Positions 19,369-27,225 of a stretch of 64,000 nucleotides of DNA are shown here, piece after piece. The notes under the pieces are model-generated. The model had not been told where the DNA came from, searched no databases, and worked only from the letters and a program-made list of their open reading frames with translations. Numbering within the stretch: position 1 is the stretch's first letter; the number at the start of each line of letters is the position of its first letter. The position numbers and the translations under genes were made by a program. This DNA is from Cellulomonas timonensis (lineage in GTDB: Bacteria > Actinomycetota > Actinomycetes > Actinomycetales > Cellulomonadaceae): NCBI RefSeq assembly GCF_900046455.1, contig NZ_FCOT01000012.1, forward strand, positions 854,017 through 918,016, written 5' to 3'.

Positions 19369-20304
19369 CTACTTCCGCAGGTCGTCGAGCCGCGCGGCCA
19401 CCTGCTCCAGCACCCGCTCCGACCCGGCATAGACGCCGCTGGCCCGCGGCCAGTGCACGACGACGTCCGTGAAGCCCAGCGCCACCGCGCGCTCGACGCC
19501 CTCCATCAGCAGGTCGACGGAGGCCAGCGAGAACATCGGGGCGCCGTCCAGGCTCAGGTAGCGCCGGCGGGGCCCCACGTCCGGCCCGGCGGCCTCCCGC
19601 TCCTGGGCCAGGACGTCGTCGAAGTCGGCGACCATGCCCGCCAGCCCCGCCCACCAGTGCTCCTGCGCCACCCCGGGCGCCAGGCCCTCCTCCTCGGGGC
19701 CGAACGACGGGCCGAAGGTCGCCCACCCCTGCCCGTGACGCGCCGCGACGCGCATCGCCCGCGGACCGTTGGCCGCCACGACGAACGGCGTCCGGGGCCG
19801 GGCCAGCGTCCCGGGCAGCATCCGGGCGTCGTGCGCCTCGTAGAACTCGCCGACATGCTCCGTGACGGGTTGCGTGAGCAGCTGGTCCAGCAGCCCCACG
19901 AACTCCTCGAACCGCCGAGTGCGCACGCCCCGCGTCGGCGGCGGACCCAGCACCGACGCGTCGAAACCCTCCCCGCCGGCGCCGATGCCCAGCAGGAACC
20001 GCCCACCGCTGATGTCGTCGAGGCCCATCACCTCTTTGGCGAACGGCACCGGGTGCCGGAAGTTCGGCGACGCCACCCACGTGCCCAGCCCGATCCGCTC
20101 GGTCACCGCCGCGGCCGCCGCGAGCAACGGGACCGTCGCGAACCACGGCTCGTCGACCAGCGACCGCCACGAAAGGTGGTCGTAGGTCCAGGCATGGTCG
20201 AAGCCGTACTCCTCCACACGCCGCCAGCGCTCGCGCGCCTCGCTCCAACGGTCCTGCGGCAGCAGCACCACGCCCAGGCGCAACGGTTCGCTCATGGGAC
20301 TCAC
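19369..20304 (-). CDS. LLM-class flavin/F420-dependent oxidoreductase
   Basis: About 311 residues with the bacterial luciferase-like TIM barrel: LGVVLLPQ strand, FDHAWTYDHLSWRSLVDEPW, ERIGLGTWVASPNFRHPVPF, then AKEVMGLDDISGGRFLLGIG. The AKE..LD..S.GR.xLGIGAG block is typical of the actinobacterial F420 group. Cofactor (F420 or FMN) and substrate are not determinable. ATG 20295 (three codons later) is an equally possible start. Convergent with galE. Confidence 0.85.
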   Translation of the reverse strand: MSPMSEPLRLGVVLLPQDRWSEARERWRRVEEYGFDHAWTYDHLSWRSLVDEPWFATVPLLAAAAAVTERIGLGTWVASPNFRHPVPFAKEVMGLDDISGGRFLLGIGAGGEGFDASVLGPPPTRGVRTRRFEEFVGLLDQLLTQPVTEHVGEFYEAHDARMLPGTLARPRTPFVVAANGPRAMRVAARHGQGWATFGPSFGPEEEGLAPGVAQEHWWAGLAGMVADFDDVLAQEREAAGPDVGPRRRYLSLDGAPMFSLASVDLLMEGVERAVALGFTDVVVHWPRASGVYAGSERVLEQVAARLDDLRK

Positions 20305-20336
20305 GCTATCCGTGGACGCCGCCGCCGTTCGGCCCC

Positions 20337-20370
20337 AGCCGCTCAGTCCCAGCCGCTCAGTCCCAGCCGA
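20337..20370. repeat. 14-bp tandem repeat duplicating a gene end
   Basis: Two full copies and part of a third of AGCCGCTCAGTCCC. The copy at 20351-20364 contains the stop codon and last codons of the zincin gene; the copy at 20337-20350 repeats them just beyond the stop. Confidence 0.85.
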
Positions 20371-20710
20371 GCTCGTGCAAGCGCGCGTCGTCGATGCCGA
20401 AGTGGTGGGCGATCTCGTGCACCACCGTCACCGCGACCTCCTCGACCACCTCGTCGCGGTCCTCGCAGATCGCAAGCGTCGGGTTGCGGAAGATCGTGAT
20501 GCGGTCCGGCAGCGAGCCCATGGCCCACCACTCCCCACGTTCGGTCAGCGGCGTCCCGTCGTAGACTCCGAGCAGGTCGGGCTCGCCCTCGGGCGGGTCG
20601 TCCTCGACCAGCACCACGACGTTGTCGATCTGCGCGGCCAGCTCCGGAGGGATCAGGTCGAGCGCATCGCCGACGGCCACCTCGAAGTCCTCGCGTGACA
20701 TCTCCACCAT
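20357..20710 (-). CDS. Small zincin-type metallopeptidase family protein
   Basis: About 117 residues ending in VVHEIAHHFGIDDARLHELGW: HExxH plus a downstream acidic residue is the zinc-binding active site of the actinobacterial metallopeptidase family (Zincin_1). DRITIFRNPTLAICEDRDEV is also family-typical. No signal peptide, so cytoplasmic; substrates unknown. The start is uncertain among closely spaced ATGs (20719, 20710, 20701); AGGA lies 8 bases before 20710. The gene end is duplicated in tandem. Confidence 0.85.
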   Translation of the reverse strand: MVEMSREDFEVAVGDALDLIPPELAAQIDNVVVLVEDDPPEGEPDLLGVYDGTPLTERGEWWAMGSLPDRITIFRNPTLAICEDRDEVVEEVAVTVVHEIAHHFGIDDARLHELGWD

Positions 20711-20859
20711 GACGACCATCCTGCCGCGCCGCACCGGGCTCCGGAACCACGGCGCAACAGGGGGTCACACCCCTTCTGACCTGCGGTTTTGGTGTTCCTG
20801 GCTCCCACACCTTATGGTTATCACCGGTCAGAAGACGCCTCGACGTCAGGGGCAGTCCC

Positions 20860-20932
20860 GCCCCCATCGTCTAGCGGCCTAGGACCCCGCCCTTTCACGG
20901 CGGTAGCACGGGTTCGAATCCCGTTGGGGGTA
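20860..20932 (+). tRNA. tRNA-Glu (TTC)
   Basis: Cloverleaf with acceptor GCCCCCA/TGGGGGT (one G-T pair), anticodon loop CTTTCAC in a CCGCC/GGCGG stem, T-loop TTCGAAT, discriminator A. CCA is not encoded. First of a tRNA cluster in the usual actinobacterial order Glu-Asp-Phe. Confidence 0.96.
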
Positions 20933-20966
20933 CGAGCAGTACTGCAGGAACCTTGTCTCACCACAA

Positions 20967-21040
20967 GGCCCCGTAGCGCAGTTGGTTAGCGCGCCGCCCT
21001 GTCACGGCGGAGGTCGCGGGTTCAAGTCCCGTCGGGGTCG
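20967..21040 (+). tRNA. tRNA-Asp (GTC)
   Basis: Acceptor GGCCCCG/CGGGGTC, anticodon loop CTGTCAC with a CGCC/GGCG stem, T-loop TTCAAGT, discriminator G. 34 bases after tRNA-Glu, probably the same transcript. Confidence 0.96.
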
Positions 21041-21049
21041 CTCGATATA

Positions 21050-21071
21050 CGCCCGGTCATTTGGCCGGGCG
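21050..21071. terminator. Hairpin between tRNA-Asp and tRNA-Phe
   Basis: 7-bp stem CGCCCGG/CCGGGCG with an 8-base loop. It could be a processing signal or a weak terminator. Confidence 0.5.
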
Positions 21072-21081
21072 TTGTCGGTTC

Positions 21082-21154
21082 GGCCACTTAGCTCAGTTGG
21101 TAGAGCGTTCGACTGAAAATCGAAAGGTCGGCAGTTCGACCCTGCCAGTGGCCA
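21082..21154 (+). tRNA. tRNA-Phe (GAA)
   Basis: Acceptor GGCCACT/AGTGGCC, anticodon loop CTGAAAA in a TTCGA/TCGAA stem, T-loop TTCGACC, discriminator A. Third member of the tRNA cluster. Confidence 0.96.
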
Positions 21155-21161
21155 CAGAACG

Positions 21162-21190
21162 AGCCCCGCCCGGAGTCCCGGTGCGGGGCT
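21162..21190 (+). terminator. Terminator of the tRNA cluster
   Basis: Stem AGCCCCGC/GCGGGGCT with a 13-base loop directly after tRNA-Phe, followed by TCGTCGTCTC. Confidence 0.7.
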
Positions 21191-21345
21191 TCGTCGTCTC
21201 CGGATCACGCGGCCGGCCCGCGACGGGCGCGGCGCCCACCCCGTCCCGTCACACGGCGCTCATCTGCCCGAGTGGCCCCGGAAACATCGGCACGCCACGA
21301 TGCATTTGTCCGCTTCGCTCGTCCGAGGGAAAGTGTGGTCCGCCC

Positions 21346-21621
21346 GTGCTCAAGAAGTCCCGCTCCGCCGCGTCCGCCACCCGCACGCTCACCTTCGCCC
21401 TGCCGGCGTCCACGCTGCCCGTGAGCGTCGTCGGCACGTTCAACGACTGGACGCCGGGGGCGCACCCACTGCGCCGCCGCTCCAACGGGACGGCCAGCAC
21501 GTCCGTGACGGTCCCGGTCGGGACGACTGTGCGGTTCCGGTACCTGGGCGACAACGGGCTCTGGTTCGACGACGCCGACGCCGACGAGATCACCGCGGAC
21601 GGCGGAGTCGTGCTGGCCTGA
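21346..21621 (+). CDS. Stand-alone CBM48-like (isoamylase early set) protein
   Basis: 91 residues: short basic start, then TLTFALPASTLPVSVVGTFN followed by DWTPGAHPLRRRSNGTASTS and FRYLGDNGLWFDDADADEI. VxVVGxFNDW and the late W-F-D-D pattern are those of glycogen/starch-binding CBM48 domains normally fused to branching or debranching enzymes; here no enzyme is attached. Cytoplasmic, perhaps a glycogen-binding adaptor. GTG 21346 is the likely start, with GAGGGAAAG further upstream than usual. Confidence 0.75.
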   Translation: MLKKSRSAASATRTLTFALPASTLPVSVVGTFNDWTPGAHPLRRRSNGTASTSVTVPVGTTVRFRYLGDNGLWFDDADADEITADGGVVLA

Positions 21622-21681
21622 GGGCCTGCGGCGCGCGTCGTCCACCCGGGCGATGTCGGCGCCCGTCACTACGGTGCGCAC

Positions 21682-22503
21682 ATGCACACCGTGACACGTG
21701 GCGAGGGCCGCCCGATCCTGCTCATCCACGGCTTCGGCGTCGACCATCGCCTGCTCACCAGCCTCGACGGGGCGGTCGCCGCCGCCGGGCCGTGGCGCCG
21801 GGTGTACGTGGACCTGCCGGGCATGGGTCTGAGCACCGACCCCGTCTCCAGCTCCGACGACGTGCTCGACGCCCTCACCGACCTGGCCGCCGTCCAGTTC
21901 GCCGAGCCGTTCGCGGTGCTGGGCTCGTCGTACGGAGGCCTGATGGCCCGAGCCCTCGCCGCGCGGCTCGGCGACCAGGTGGCCGGTCTGGCGCTGCTGG
22001 CGCCCCTCGCCACCGACGGCGACCCGGACGCGCCACCGAAGCACGTCGCCCACGCGGACCCGGCCCTGCTCGCCCGGCTCAACCCGGCGGACGCGGCGGA
22101 GTTCGCAGCGATGGCCGTCCGCCAGACGCCTGAGGCCTGGGCGCTGTTCCGGGACCACGCCCTGCCGGGCATCCGCGCCGCCGACCAGCCCACGCTGGCG
22201 CGCATCCGGGCGCAGTACGCGCTCTCTCACACCGTCGAGCCCGCGGGGTACGCGTTCACCGGCCCCACCCTGGTCGTCACCGCACGGCACGATCAGGTCG
22301 TCGGCTACCGCGACGCCCTGGCCCTGCTCCCGCACTACCCCCGGTCGACGTTCGCGCTCTTGGACGACGCCGGCCACAACGTGCACCTCGACCAGCCCGC
22401 CGTCGTGGCGGCACTGCTCCAGGAGTGGCTCGCCCGGGTCGCCTCCGCGTCGCCCGCCGCTCGTCCGGCCGCTAGTCCGGCTGCACAGGCTGGTGCGCGG
22501 TGA
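21682..22503 (+). CDS. Alpha/beta hydrolase
   Basis: 273 residues with a full hydrolase set: oxyanion region LLIHGFGVDH, nucleophile elbow GSSYGG, acid Asp in VVTARHDQVVG, and catalytic His in DDAGHNVHLD. Such proteins act as esterases or C-C hydrolases; the substrate is unknown. The last ~25 residues are Ala/Pro/Ser rich and overlap the convergent nrdI gene by 32 bases. Confidence 0.87.
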   Translation: MHTVTRGEGRPILLIHGFGVDHRLLTSLDGAVAAAGPWRRVYVDLPGMGLSTDPVSSSDDVLDALTDLAAVQFAEPFAVLGSSYGGLMARALAARLGDQVAGLALLAPLATDGDPDAPPKHVAHADPALLARLNPADAAEFAAMAVRQTPEAWALFRDHALPGIRAADQPTLARIRAQYALSHTVEPAGYAFTGPTLVVTARHDQVVGYRDALALLPHYPRSTFALLDDAGHNVHLDQPAVVAALLQEWLARVASASPAARPAASPAAQAGAR

Positions 22504-22921
22504 CGAGGGCGGCGTCGAGCTGCTCGAGGATGGCCCGCCCCTCCTCCACGTCCCAGGGGGTGCCGGCCAGCTCGAACTCGAAGAGCATCGGCCGACCCGA
22601 GCGGCGGGCGATCTCCCGTGCGGCCATCTGGTAGTGCTGTCCGAAGTTCCGGTTGCCTGATCCCATCACCCCGACGAGCCGCCGGCGGTTCGCCTCCGAG
22701 CGCAGGAAGCGCCGGACGGCCTCCGGGATCGTGTCGTTGCTGTCGTTCCCGGTCTTGTAGGACGGCGTGAGCAACACCCACGGCCCGTCGACCTCGCTCA
22801 GGCGGTGCTCGCGCTCCGCGAGGTTGAACACGGGCCGCTCCAGCCGCTCGGCGAACGAGCGCACCAGCCCGCTGGCGCTCGAGTAGTAGTAGAGCGGGGT
22901 CTGTCGCATCCGTCGATGCAA
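22472..22921 (-). CDS. nrdI: Class Ib ribonucleotide reductase flavodoxin NrdI
   Basis: About 149 residues: YYYSSASGLVRSFAERL is the FMN-phosphate loop, then WVLLTPSYKTGNDSNDTIPE and GVMGSGNRNFGQHYQMAARE, both NrdI signatures. It delivers oxidant to assemble the Mn-tyrosyl radical cofactor of NrdF. nrdE, nrdF and nrdH are not in this window, so this copy is separated from the usual cluster or is solitary. Short upstream ATG alternatives differ by five residues. Confidence 0.92.
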   Translation of the reverse strand: MHRRMRQTPLYYYSSASGLVRSFAERLERPVFNLAEREHRLSEVDGPWVLLTPSYKTGNDSNDTIPEAVRRFLRSEANRRRLVGVMGSGNRNFGQHYQMAAREIARRSGRPMLFEFELAGTPWDVEEGRAILEQLDAALVTAHQPVQPD

Positions 22922-22935
22922 CCAGGGATCGACGG

Positions 22936-22969
22936 CATCGCTGCCGGGACGATCGTCCCGGCAGCGATG
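22936..22969. terminator. 34-bp perfect palindrome upstream of nrdI
   Basis: Seventeen bases each side with no spacer (CATCGCTGCCGGGACGA and its complement). It lies 37 bases past the end of the DUF1269 gene and 15 bases before nrdI on the same strand, so it would form a strong hairpin between the two. Probably a terminator for the upstream gene; it could also affect nrdI expression. Confidence 0.6.
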
Positions 22970-23005
22970 TCTCGGCCACCACTCGCGCCGGTCACGGCGT
23001 CAGGC

Positions 23006-23551
23006 TCAGGCCGCCGCCTTCTCCTCGGCCTTGGCCTCGGCGATCGCCCTCTCCAACTCCTTGCTGTCGGCCTTGAGCTGCTTCTTCAGGATCTTCTTGC
23101 CCCGCGACAACGCGGCGTCGACTCGGGCCTCGACGTCCTCGGCGGCGACGATCAGCACGGCGCTCTGGCCACTGTCGAGCTCCTCGCCGAGCTCCTTGAG
23201 GTCCTTGCGGCTCACCCCGCCGACCACGTGCCCGGTCAGGGCGCCCAGCACCAGGCCCCCGCCGGCGCCCCAGGCCAGCCCCGCGCCGATGACCACCGCC
23301 GGGAACAGCGCGCTCAGCGCGCCCACCGCCAGGCCGATGCCGAGCCCGGCGACGCCGCCCTGGATCACCGGCTGCTCGTGGCGCTTGACGATCTTGACCT
23401 TGCCGTCATCACGGCGGGTGACGACGGCAGCGTCGTAGGTGTCCCCCAGGTCCCAGTCCTCGTAGAGCGTCCGCGCGGCGTCGTAGTCGGCGAGCGCGGC
23501 GTCGGTGTCGTCGTAGGTGTTGATGATGATCACGTAGCTGTCCAGTGGCAT
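23006..23551 (-). CDS. DUF1269 family protein
   Basis: 181 residues. The N-terminal half (SYVIIINTYDDTDAALADYD) is a ferredoxin-like fold. The centre has two Gly-rich hydrophobic segments (GLGIGLAVGALSALFPAVVI, GGGLVLGALTGHVVGG), and the end is a charged Lys/Glu/Ala helix (KKILKKQLKADSKELERAI). This is the layout of DUF1269 stress-linked proteins, often found near holin-like envelope proteins as here. ATG 23551 is the clear start. Function unknown. Confidence 0.82.
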   Translation of the reverse strand: MPLDSYVIIINTYDDTDAALADYDAARTLYEDWDLGDTYDAAVVTRRDDGKVKIVKRHEQPVIQGGVAGLGIGLAVGALSALFPAVVIGAGLAWGAGGGLVLGALTGHVVGGVSRKDLKELGEELDSGQSAVLIVAAEDVEARVDAALSRGKKILKKQLKADSKELERAIAEAKAEEKAAA

Positions 23552-23822
23552 GACGTGGCTCCGTCGCGGTCGTGAGGCGCTGGGATCAACACCTCTGCAC
23601 TCCATTGAAGGCGGGCCACCGGCGGCTGCAACCGGCCGCACGGCGCGCTCCGGGCGGATCTGGACCGGGCCTGGGCATCCCCATCGCCCGCCGGCGCCGT
23701 CCCGCCGGGTGGACTTCCGCGTCTTACCTGCACGTCTATACGGGGAACGGGCGCACGCGGGGCCTAGGCTGTCGCGCGCGCGGCGACGACGCCGGCGCAC
23801 CATGCCGATGGCGGAGGTTTCC

Positions 23823-24260
23823 GTGAGCGAGTCCCCCGGCCCCGAGCGCACCCGCTCCGGCCGATTCTTCGATCGATTCACCGAGCCGATCGCGGGGATG
23901 GCCCGCGACAAGATCGGGCAGGTCGAGGACAAGGTGCGCGCCTCGGTGCAAGCCGAGATCGACGTGGTCTCCCGCGCGGTCAAGGCGAAGGCCGTCGAGG
24001 TCCGGCCGAGCGCCCTCGCGTTCGCCGCAGCCGCGCTCCTCACGGTGCTGGGCGCCGCGCTGCTGCTCGGAGGCGCCGTGGTGGGCCTCGCGCATGTGGT
24101 GTGGCTGTGGCTGTCGTTCATCCTGGTCGGCGTAGCGGTCATCCTGCTCGCCGCGGGATTCGCCGCATGGGGCCGCAGCCACCTGCCCCAACCGGCCCGT
24201 GTCGCCCCGCCCGCCCCGGACCCGGTCATCGAGGAGCAGGTCCACCCCTGGGCCGACTGA
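23823..24260 (+). CDS. Small two-helix membrane protein of the envelope-stress cassette
   Basis: 145 residues: a polar amphipathic N-terminus (FDRFTEPIAGMARDKIGQVE), then two adjacent membrane helices (ALAFAAAALLTVLGAALLLG and VWLWLSFILVGVAVILLAAG) and a short polar Pro-rich tail. It resembles the Phage_holin_3_6-like proteins coded with DUF3618 partners. GTG 23823 is chosen because GGAGG (23812-23816) is well placed; ATG 23808 lies before that site. First of three consecutive small membrane genes. Confidence 0.7.
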   Translation: MSESPGPERTRSGRFFDRFTEPIAGMARDKIGQVEDKVRASVQAEIDVVSRAVKAKAVEVRPSALAFAAAALLTVLGAALLLGGAVVGLAHVVWLWLSFILVGVAVILLAAGFAAWGRSHLPQPARVAPPAPDPVIEEQVHPWAD

Positions 24261-24351
24261 GGCCGAACGGCGCGCTGAACGCGCATGTCGGGCCTGTGAC
24301 CAGCAGACTGGGGCATGGCACGCAAGCCTGGTGCGGACGGAGGGTGAGGTC

Positions 24352-24765
24352 ATGGTCACGGGATCGCAGCGCGAGACGGAGGATCGCCACTCGATCGGTC
24401 GGCTCGTCAGCCAACTGAGCGAGCAGGGCGCGCGCCTGGTGCGCGCGGAGATCGATCTCGCCAAGGCGGAGATGGCGGCCCGAGCGAAGCAGGCGGGCAT
24501 CGGGATCGGCCTGCTGGTCGGCGCAGGGCTGTTCGGCTTCTTCGCGTTCGCCACGCTCATCGCCACAGCGGTGCTCGGCCTGGCGACCGCGCTCGACGCA
24601 TGGCTCGCCGCGCTGATCGTGGGGGTGGCGCTGCTGGTCATCACCGCGATCCTCGGGCTGCTCGGCAAGAACCGCCTGCAGGCGGGGATGCCGCCCACGC
24701 CGGAGGCCGCCAAGGAGAACCTGAAGCTCGACGTCGAGGCAGTCAAGGGAGGCATCCGGTCATGA
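24352..24765 (+). CDS. Holin-like superfamily 3 membrane protein
   Basis: 137 residues: N-terminal helix SIGRLVSQLSEQGARLVRAE followed by IDLAKAEMAARAKQAG, then two membrane segments. The block LSEQ..LVRAEI.LAK.E is the signature of the Phage_holin_3_6 (DUF1469) family. Despite the name these are chromosomal envelope proteins, not lysis proteins. ATG 24352 follows GGAGGGTGAG. It overlaps the next gene by ATGA. Confidence 0.85.
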   Translation: MVTGSQRETEDRHSIGRLVSQLSEQGARLVRAEIDLAKAEMAARAKQAGIGIGLLVGAGLFGFFAFATLIATAVLGLATALDAWLAALIVGVALLVITAILGLLGKNRLQAGMPPTPEAAKENLKLDVEAVKGGIRS

Positions 24766-25028
24766 CCGACCCGAAGATCACAGCGCTGGAGTCCGAGCTC
24801 CGCGCCACCCGCGCGCAACTGGCCGCGACAGTGGACGAGCTGACGACGCGGCTGGACCCGCGCCGTCAAGCCTCCGAGGCTGTCGAGAACGGCCGGCGCC
24901 TGGTGCGTGACGCGGTCGGCAATGACCCGCACACCGACCCGAACGCCCGTCAGCGGGCCCGGGTGATCCTCGGAGTCGCAGGCGCCGCCGTGGGCTTGGT
25001 CGTCGCCGGGATCGTCCGCAAGCTCTAG
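24762..25028 (+). CDS. DUF3618 family protein
   Basis: 88 residues: LESELRATRAQLAATVDELT is the family motif (IE..R..LA.TVDEL), followed by a helical region and one C-terminal membrane segment (VILGVAGAAVGLVVAGIVRK). Encoded with the holin-like protein in many actinobacteria, overlapping it by four bases. Probably a partner in the same envelope complex; function unknown. Confidence 0.87.
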   Translation: MTDPKITALESELRATRAQLAATVDELTTRLDPRRQASEAVENGRRLVRDAVGNDPHTDPNARQRARVILGVAGAAVGLVVAGIVRKL

Positions 25029-25996
25029 CGCGGCAGCCGTGACGCGCGGGCCTCGACGGCCCGGGCGGACCAGGCCGACCACAGGTGCTGCGCGGCGTAG
25101 GACCGCCACGGGCTCCAGCGACGAGCGATCCGCTCGGCGGTCCGCTCGCCGACTGCCGCGCCGGCGCCCCCGGGCAGCTCGGCCAGCGCCCGGCGGAGCA
25201 CGAGGTCGCCGGCAGGGAACACGTCCGGCGCCCCGAGGGCCCGGAGCGCCAGATAGTCAGCGGTCCACGGCCCGATGCCCCGCAGCGCCACCAACTGGGC
25301 CCTGACCTGCGCCACGTCCACGTCCGGGCCGGGCTCGAGCGAGAGGCCGTCCACGACCGCGCGGGCCAGCACGCCGATGGCGGCGGCTCGCCCCGTGTTG
25401 AGCCCGAGCGCGCGCAGCGCGTCGACGGGCAGGGCCGCCAACCGCTCCGGCCCGGGGAACAGCCACAGCCCGTGGCTGCCGGGCTCCCCGAAGGCACGCA
25501 CCAGGCGCCCTGCGACCGTGCGGGCCGCGGAGGTGGAGACCTGCTGGCCGAGCACCGCACGCACGGCCAGCTCGAACGGGTCTGATGTTCCGGGCACCCG
25601 GAGCCCGGGCCTGGCCTGGATCAACGGCCCGATCAGCGGATCGTCGCCGAGCGCGGCGGAGATCGCTGCCGGGTCGGCGTCGAGGTCGAGCCAGCGGCGC
25701 AGGCGCGCCGTCACCGTGGGGATGTCCCCCTCGGCGGCGCCAGCCACCACGGCCTCGAGGTGCGAGCCGTCGGCGGCCAGCACCACGGTCGCCCGCACTG
25801 GTCCAGCGCTGCCCGTCAGCAGCCGTGTCACCGCGTGCTGCCCCTGTGAGGGCGAGGCGTCGGTGGAGGCGCTGCTTGCGGCGATCTCGAGGCCAGGTAT
25901 CGCCCGATCGCTGACGTGCCGGTACCAGGCGACGGCGTCGAACGGCTGCCGGTGCGGCAGTGGCAGCCGAATGCCGTCTGCTGTGGTCAGTGTCAC
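25025..25996 (-). CDS. alkA: DNA-3-methyladenine glycosylase II (AlkA type)
   Basis: Base-excision repair enzyme for alkylated purines. N-terminal AlkA_N region (LPHRQPFDAVAWYRHVSDRA followed by IPGLE), then the helix-hairpin-helix GPD core LVALRGIGPWTADYLALRAL with the catalytic Asp in FPAGDLVLRRAL. There is no Ada domain in front, unlike many actinobacterial homologues. Start uncertain: GTG 25996 fits the family length of about 320 residues; the frame is open to 26212. Tail to tail with the DUF3618 gene, sharing four bases. Confidence 0.87.
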   Translation of the reverse strand: MTLTTADGIRLPLPHRQPFDAVAWYRHVSDRAIPGLEIAASSASTDASPSQGQHAVTRLLTGSAGPVRATVVLAADGSHLEAVVAGAAEGDIPTVTARLRRWLDLDADPAAISAALGDDPLIGPLIQARPGLRVPGTSDPFELAVRAVLGQQVSTSAARTVAGRLVRAFGEPGSHGLWLFPGPERLAALPVDALRALGLNTGRAAAIGVLARAVVDGLSLEPGPDVDVAQVRAQLVALRGIGPWTADYLALRALGAPDVFPAGDLVLRRALAELPGGAGAAVGERTAERIARRWSPWRSYAAQHLWSAWSARAVEARASRLPR

Positions 25997-26195
25997 GTCA
26001 GCGACGGGCGTGCGCCCGGCCGGCGCCCATTCCGCAGCCTGTTCCGCACCGCGAGCACGACCGGTCGATCCCTGAGCCGCGCACCGTCCATGATGCGGAC
26101 GGCCTGGGGGAAGAGTGTGGACCGTTGCGCTCCGGCCGCCGCATGGCGGGACCGGGCGCTCATCGTGCTCAGCGGGACGTGCGGCGCCGAGAACG

Positions 26196-26405
26196 TCAGG
26201 CCTTGCCCTCACGCGGCTGCGGAACGCCGTTGAGGAGCTCGCGGACCTCGGACTCGCGGTATCGGCGGTGTCCGCCGAGCGTGCGGATCGACGAGAGCTT
26301 GCCCGCCTTCGCCCACCGCGTCACTGTCTTCGGGTCGACCCGGAACAGCGTCGCGACCTCGGATGGGGTGAGCAGGGCCTCGGACTCTGCGGGGTGTGCG
26401 GACAT
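26196..26405 (-). CDS. bldC: BldC-type MerR-like developmental regulator
   Basis: 69 residues, essentially only a winged-helix DNA-binding domain: LLTPSEVATLFRVDPKTVTR, WAKAGKLSSIRTLGGHRRYR, then ESEVRELL. Nearly identical in layout to Streptomyces BldC, which binds tandem direct repeats in AT-rich promoters. GGAGG lies 7 bases before ATG 26405. The upstream leader contains nested inverted repeats. Confidence 0.93.
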   Translation of the reverse strand: MSAHPAESEALLTPSEVATLFRVDPKTVTRWAKAGKLSSIRTLGGHRRYRESEVRELLNGVPQPREGKA

Positions 26406-26859
26406 CGACTGCCTCCAGGTGGCGCACGGCCCGCGTTCCGGAACGTGTGTCCCGTGGGCCGTGCAGTCTCGTGTGTCGTGCTTCCGACCGAGGCGTCACC
26501 GCAGCGTCCGCAAGCGGAAGCCAGGTGATGCCCTGCCCCCTGCAGCGCTGTCGTCTAGCATGGCGTACCTGGTCGAAAGCCGCATAAGGTTCACGGGCTG
26601 CGCGGCTGATTCTCACGAACGTCTCATGCAGACGGTGCGTATCGGTCACAACTAGAGTAATCCCTACCGTCCGGTCGGTGCAGCCCCAGACCACGCCTCG
26701 ACCACCACCCAGGCATCGACACCGGCGCCCTCGGGACGCGAGTGGTCGGAATAGCAGCCGAGCATGTACCGTTGCCCCACGAAGAGACGATTCAGCACCC
26801 CGGGGCCGCACGTGTACGCACGGTGCCGCCCCGCATCCACGTAAGAGGGGGTCGATGCC
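26406..26859. other. 454-base intergenic region between bldC and the DUF3073 gene
   Basis: No convincing ORF. It must hold divergent promoters. Next to bldC it contains a stem GCACGGCCC/GGGCCGTGC (26424-26432 with 26456-26464) enclosing the perfect palindrome CGTTCCGGAACG (26434-26445). The middle, 26560-26670, is less GC-rich than its surroundings and is the best place for promoter or BldC-like sites. AGAGGGGG lies just before the DUF3073 ATG. Confidence 0.5.
26424..26464. promoter_or_regulatory. Nested inverted repeats in the bldC leader
   Basis: Outer 9-bp stem 26424-26432/26456-26464 with a 12-bp perfect palindrome at 26434-26445 inside, 19 bases before the bldC start. Either an operator pair or an RNA hairpin. 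Confidence 0.4.
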
Positions 26860-27066
26860 ATGGGGCGCGGCCGTCAGAAGGCTAAGCAGACGAAGGTCGC
26901 CCGGGAGCTGAAGTACTTCAGCCCGGAGACCAACTACAGAGCACTCGAACAAGAGCTCACGTCGCGAGGCCACAACGATGTCGTGACCGACAGCCGCCGT
27001 GCTGTGGACACAGACGACGATGCGGACGGGTCGGGCGACTACCGCCCGTGGGCAGACGAGCGCTGA
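26860..27066 (+). CDS. DUF3073 family protein
   Basis: 68 residues: MGRGRQKAKQTKVARELKYF followed by SPETNYRALEQEL is the strongly conserved start of this actinobacterial family; the acidic C-terminus ends DYRPWADER. Small basic-then-acidic protein, usually found beside purM and bldC as here. Function unknown. Its stop codon lies inside the terminator stem. Confidence 0.93.
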   Translation: MGRGRQKAKQTKVARELKYFSPETNYRALEQELTSRGHNDVVTDSRRAVDTDDDADGSGDYRPWADER

Positions 27067-27084
27067 CGCCTCCAGCGTCAGCGC
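27060..27084 (+). terminator. Terminator overlapping the DUF3073 stop codon
   Basis: Perfect 10-bp stem GCGCTGACGC/GCGTCAGCGC with CTCCA loop; the TGA stop is in the 5' arm. Confidence 0.7.
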
Positions 27085-27091
27085 AAGGGCA

Positions 27092-27136
27092 CGTCGCGAT
27101 CCCCAGAGCACGAGTGTGCTGGACGGGATCGCGACG
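27092..27136. terminator. Long hairpin between DUF3073 and purM genes
   Basis: Outer 12-bp perfect stem CGTCGCGATCCC/GGGATCGCGACG with an inner AGCAC/GTGCT stem and GAGT loop. The symmetric position between convergent genes suggests bidirectional termination, mainly for the purF-purM transcript. Confidence 0.7.
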
Positions 27137-27225
27137 CCACCGCCCCCACTTTCGGGCACCACCCCACTTCGGGCATCGCCCCCGAGCCCGCATGCGCAGG
27201 CCCGGGGTGACGCCGACCCGCAGGC

